Shown here piece by piece: positions 61,681 through 64,000 of a DNA stretch of 64,000 nt. Made by a program: the position numbers and the translations under genes. The notes beneath the pieces were generated by a model. The model saw nothing but the letters and a program-made list of their open reading frames with translations, had not been told where the DNA came from and did no database searches. Origin of the DNA: Hyperoplus lanceolatus (taxonomy: Eukaryota > Chordata > Actinopteri > Uranoscopiformes > Ammodytidae); NCBI GenBank assembly GCA_026929865.2, contig CM049407.1, forward strand, positions 18,589,501 through 18,653,500, written 5' to 3'. How positions within the stretch are numbered: the stretch's first letter is position 1; each line of letters starts with the position of its first letter.

Positions 61681-64000
61681 TCAACTCTGTGGCTTACCAA
61701 TGTCCACAGTCACATTCACATAAAGAGGCATCCTCTCTAGCGACAAAGTCTTATATGAGCAGCTGTTGAGTCCATCCTTTCTCCAAACCTGCTGCGTTCG
61801 CCCTAACAACTTCATCCTAGGGGGTAAAAAAATAAATAGAAAAAGGTTAATAAAAAGTGATGAAACTCAAAGCACAAATCAGGATGCATACATTTAATGG
61901 ACCAAAAATAAACAAAGAAAAGCACATTATCCCCACCTGTACATTCACTCACCTGTCTTTGTTGATCTCATTGCCACTGTCCCTTTTGTGAAACACCATG
62001 GTGTAGCGAGCTATATCCGCTGGCGGCCGCATAATTTTCATTTTCTGCAGCTCAATCCTGCGCGAGACAGAAGACAGGCATATATCAGTGACCAAATAAA
62101 ATAATATATACCAGAACATGCTCACACTGATAACCTTAAATACTGTTTTCACTTGTTTTGGTCTCACCGTTTGCGAAGGTCATCATCTTCTCCACCCCAG
62201 CCCCAGTAAGTGTTTGAGAATCCGTTTACCTGAAGGAATTGCTCTCTGGTCATTGCGGAGACTCCTCCAAAGTAGCCTTTGTAACGGAGCCTGAAAATAT
62301 GCAAATATGCATGCTTTATTCCCATACAGTTAAACTGCTTACTCATTACTCCTAGTCACATACTTACTTGTATCCTGTGGCATTCCGGCCAACCACCAAG
62401 TGTTTGGGCTGCTTGTCACAGACGTATAAGTTGTGATCATTTTCAGGAACCAGGTCCACATCATGGAAGATGAAGCAGTCCCAGCTGTAGTCCTTCAGTG
62501 CCTCCATATACCCGACATTCAGTAACTTAGCACGGTTAAAAGTTGCATCACCAGCCTTTAAAAGAAACAAAACATAATTAATATGTTAAGTTGTACAGTC
62601 CAAAATTAAATGTCTGTGTCAACACATTTCTAATGTAGGGGCAGTTTATCAAAGTTTTGAGTAAAGAATTTGGTGATTTTAGAATTTTTACTTTTTGGTT
62701 GTAAACCTGGTCGGAATTTAAACAATGGTCACAGGTGTGTAGTACTACCTGTATTGTTCCAATTGGTCCATTCTGGTGCTAACCAAGCAAATTATAAGCA
62801 GACAATCAGGTGTGAAACCACCCTAAATGGCAACTGCTTCTATTACAATCATTTCTTAATACTAATAAATGTAAGGGATTTAAAAAAGAGCATACCTGCT
62901 GGATGACATAAATGGCGTAGTGTATCTGCTGCCTCTGCAGAAAGGGATGCAGGTGGTGAAGGAGGTAGAGGAGGTGTCTCTCCCGGCTGCGCTGAGGGAT
63001 CAGGATGGCTACGTTCTGCCTGGCTGTGCAGTCAGACGGCTCGTACTCGCCTTCACTCACTCCTTTGTTTTCACTTTCCACGTCCTTCAGTTTCAGAGAG
63101 GACTCAAAGGTCAGCTGCAAAGCTCCCTCTGTGGAAACGGACACAGTCACCCAAATAACCAAAGTCTTGATCATTCTGTTACATGTGACATGACACCATA
63201 GGCAGATGATGTCATTTTAATTAGGGTTCACTGAATAAACTATTTAAAAATGTTTACCTACTGTTCTCCTACATTTCAAACAATTTCTGTTAGAGGACAG
63301 ACAACATATGCTGTCACACCTAACTTTGCAAGTTACAAATATTTTAAGGTTACAATGCTGATAAGTAACTGTTTTCTCAATTCAATGCTAACATAAAAGA
63401 TTTTTGGAAAATCCTAAACAAACAGTTTTGGTTTACCATTTATAAATTATATTACTGTTTAACCATTGAAATGTTGTTTCTGACCATTTATAATCTTGCA
63501 CAGTATAATAAACCATTACAATATGGTTTTAAATGAAGTAACCATCTGCCCAGGTCAACAGTGTTCACAGATTACTGATGGGCACAACCCCTGTATAACA
63601 TAGCCGTTAACTTATCTACTCTACTGTTCCTTTCATCTACGCTTTCATGTGTAAAGCTGGAAAAAGAAATATAAAACAGCAAGATGAGCCAAAAAGCAGA
63701 TTGACTTAGTTTACTCTACTACTTCACTTAACAAAGAACAGTAAGTTGAGTAACTCTTTAACCTGCTTTTCTGTTGTATACTTACGTAGTAACGGTGACT
63801 CCAGAGCGCAATCGGCTTTCGGTGGTGGAGTATTTAAGCGAATGGTTGCTGCTGTAAAAGAGCTGAACTTTTCCCTCAGGCTGTCCCCTTTGACGAGAGT
63901 TTGTGTTGTGGCGGAGGAAACCTGAAAGGATTTCACCATTTCGCCTTTAAAAGTTGCGATCCACGCCAGGACTGACAGTGAGAGAAGGAGCAGTACAAAG
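61681..64000 (-). CDS. b4galt4: Beta-1,4-galactosyltransferase 4, 5' end cut by window edge
   Basis: Six coding exons in gene order: 64000-63786 (partial), 63128-62896, 62555-62368, 62290-62168, 62057-61953 and 61816-61681 (stop TGA). All junctions are GT-AG and in phase, giving 332 visible residues; human B4GALT4 has 344, so only about a dozen N-terminal residues are missing. The first visible residues, [17 protein letters not shown], form the signal-anchor membrane segment of a type II Golgi protein. Family landmarks follow: [36 protein letters not shown], the metal-binding DVD in [13 protein letters not shown] (visible residues 181-183), and [14 protein letters not shown] at about 240-252. 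The enzyme transfers galactose from UDP-Gal to GlcNAc in beta-1,4 linkage. Paralogue 4 is favoured by [13 protein letters not shown] near the C terminus, close to human B4GALT4 and unlike B4GALT3. It is tandem with arhgap31, same strand. Confidence 0.95.

Overview
The window reads as teleost fish nuclear DNA. It is AT-rich, has long CA/TG microsatellites, one fish-type Tc1 transposon relic, one hAT relic and several short inverted-repeat elements with clean target-site duplications. Its three genes are split by GT-AG introns. I see no bacterial, viral or organellar genes and no intact transposase. The fish assignment rests on these features and on protein similarity recalled from memory.

Layout. 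(1) Positions 1 to about 34,030 hold no gene I can support. This is non-coding DNA 5' of gsx1, with microsatellites, a G24 run, a hAT element (3,419-4,935), a tRNA-like SINE head, a fold-back Tc1 relic (13,106-13,964), a perfect 22-bp palindrome and a nested pair of inverted-repeat elements (25,213-26,386). Several complex, non-repetitive stretches with homeodomain-type sites are candidate enhancers. (2) gsx1, a two-exon ParaHox homeobox gene, lies on + at 34,165-34,997. (3) 35,490 to about 40,970 is non-coding, with one TTAA-flanked element. (4) arhgap31 (CdGAP, a Rac1/Cdc42 GTPase-activating protein) lies on - at 42,897-54,025. I could phase all 12 coding exons, giving 1,280 residues. (5) 54,240 to about 59,700 is non-coding, with a TTAA element, a second broken relative of it, and a 9-bp-TSD element inserted in that relative. 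(6) b4galt4 (beta-1,4-galactosyltransferase 4) lies on - from 61,681 and runs off the right edge. Six coding exons are visible and only about the first dozen residues are missing.

The genes do not form a pathway. gsx1 is a neural-patterning transcription factor, arhgap31 shapes the actin cytoskeleton and b4galt4 is a Golgi enzyme. b4galt4 and arhgap31 are tandem on one strand, and both map to 3q13 in human, so this is old linkage; human GSX1 is on 13q12.

I found no new multi-gene system. The observations most worth a second look are a roughly 145-bp (UG)n tract that replaces the polypyrimidine tract at the 3' splice site of an arhgap31 RhoGAP exon, a short transposon family with perfect 9-bp target duplications seen twice, and two perfect DNA hairpins with 22-bp and 24-bp arms.
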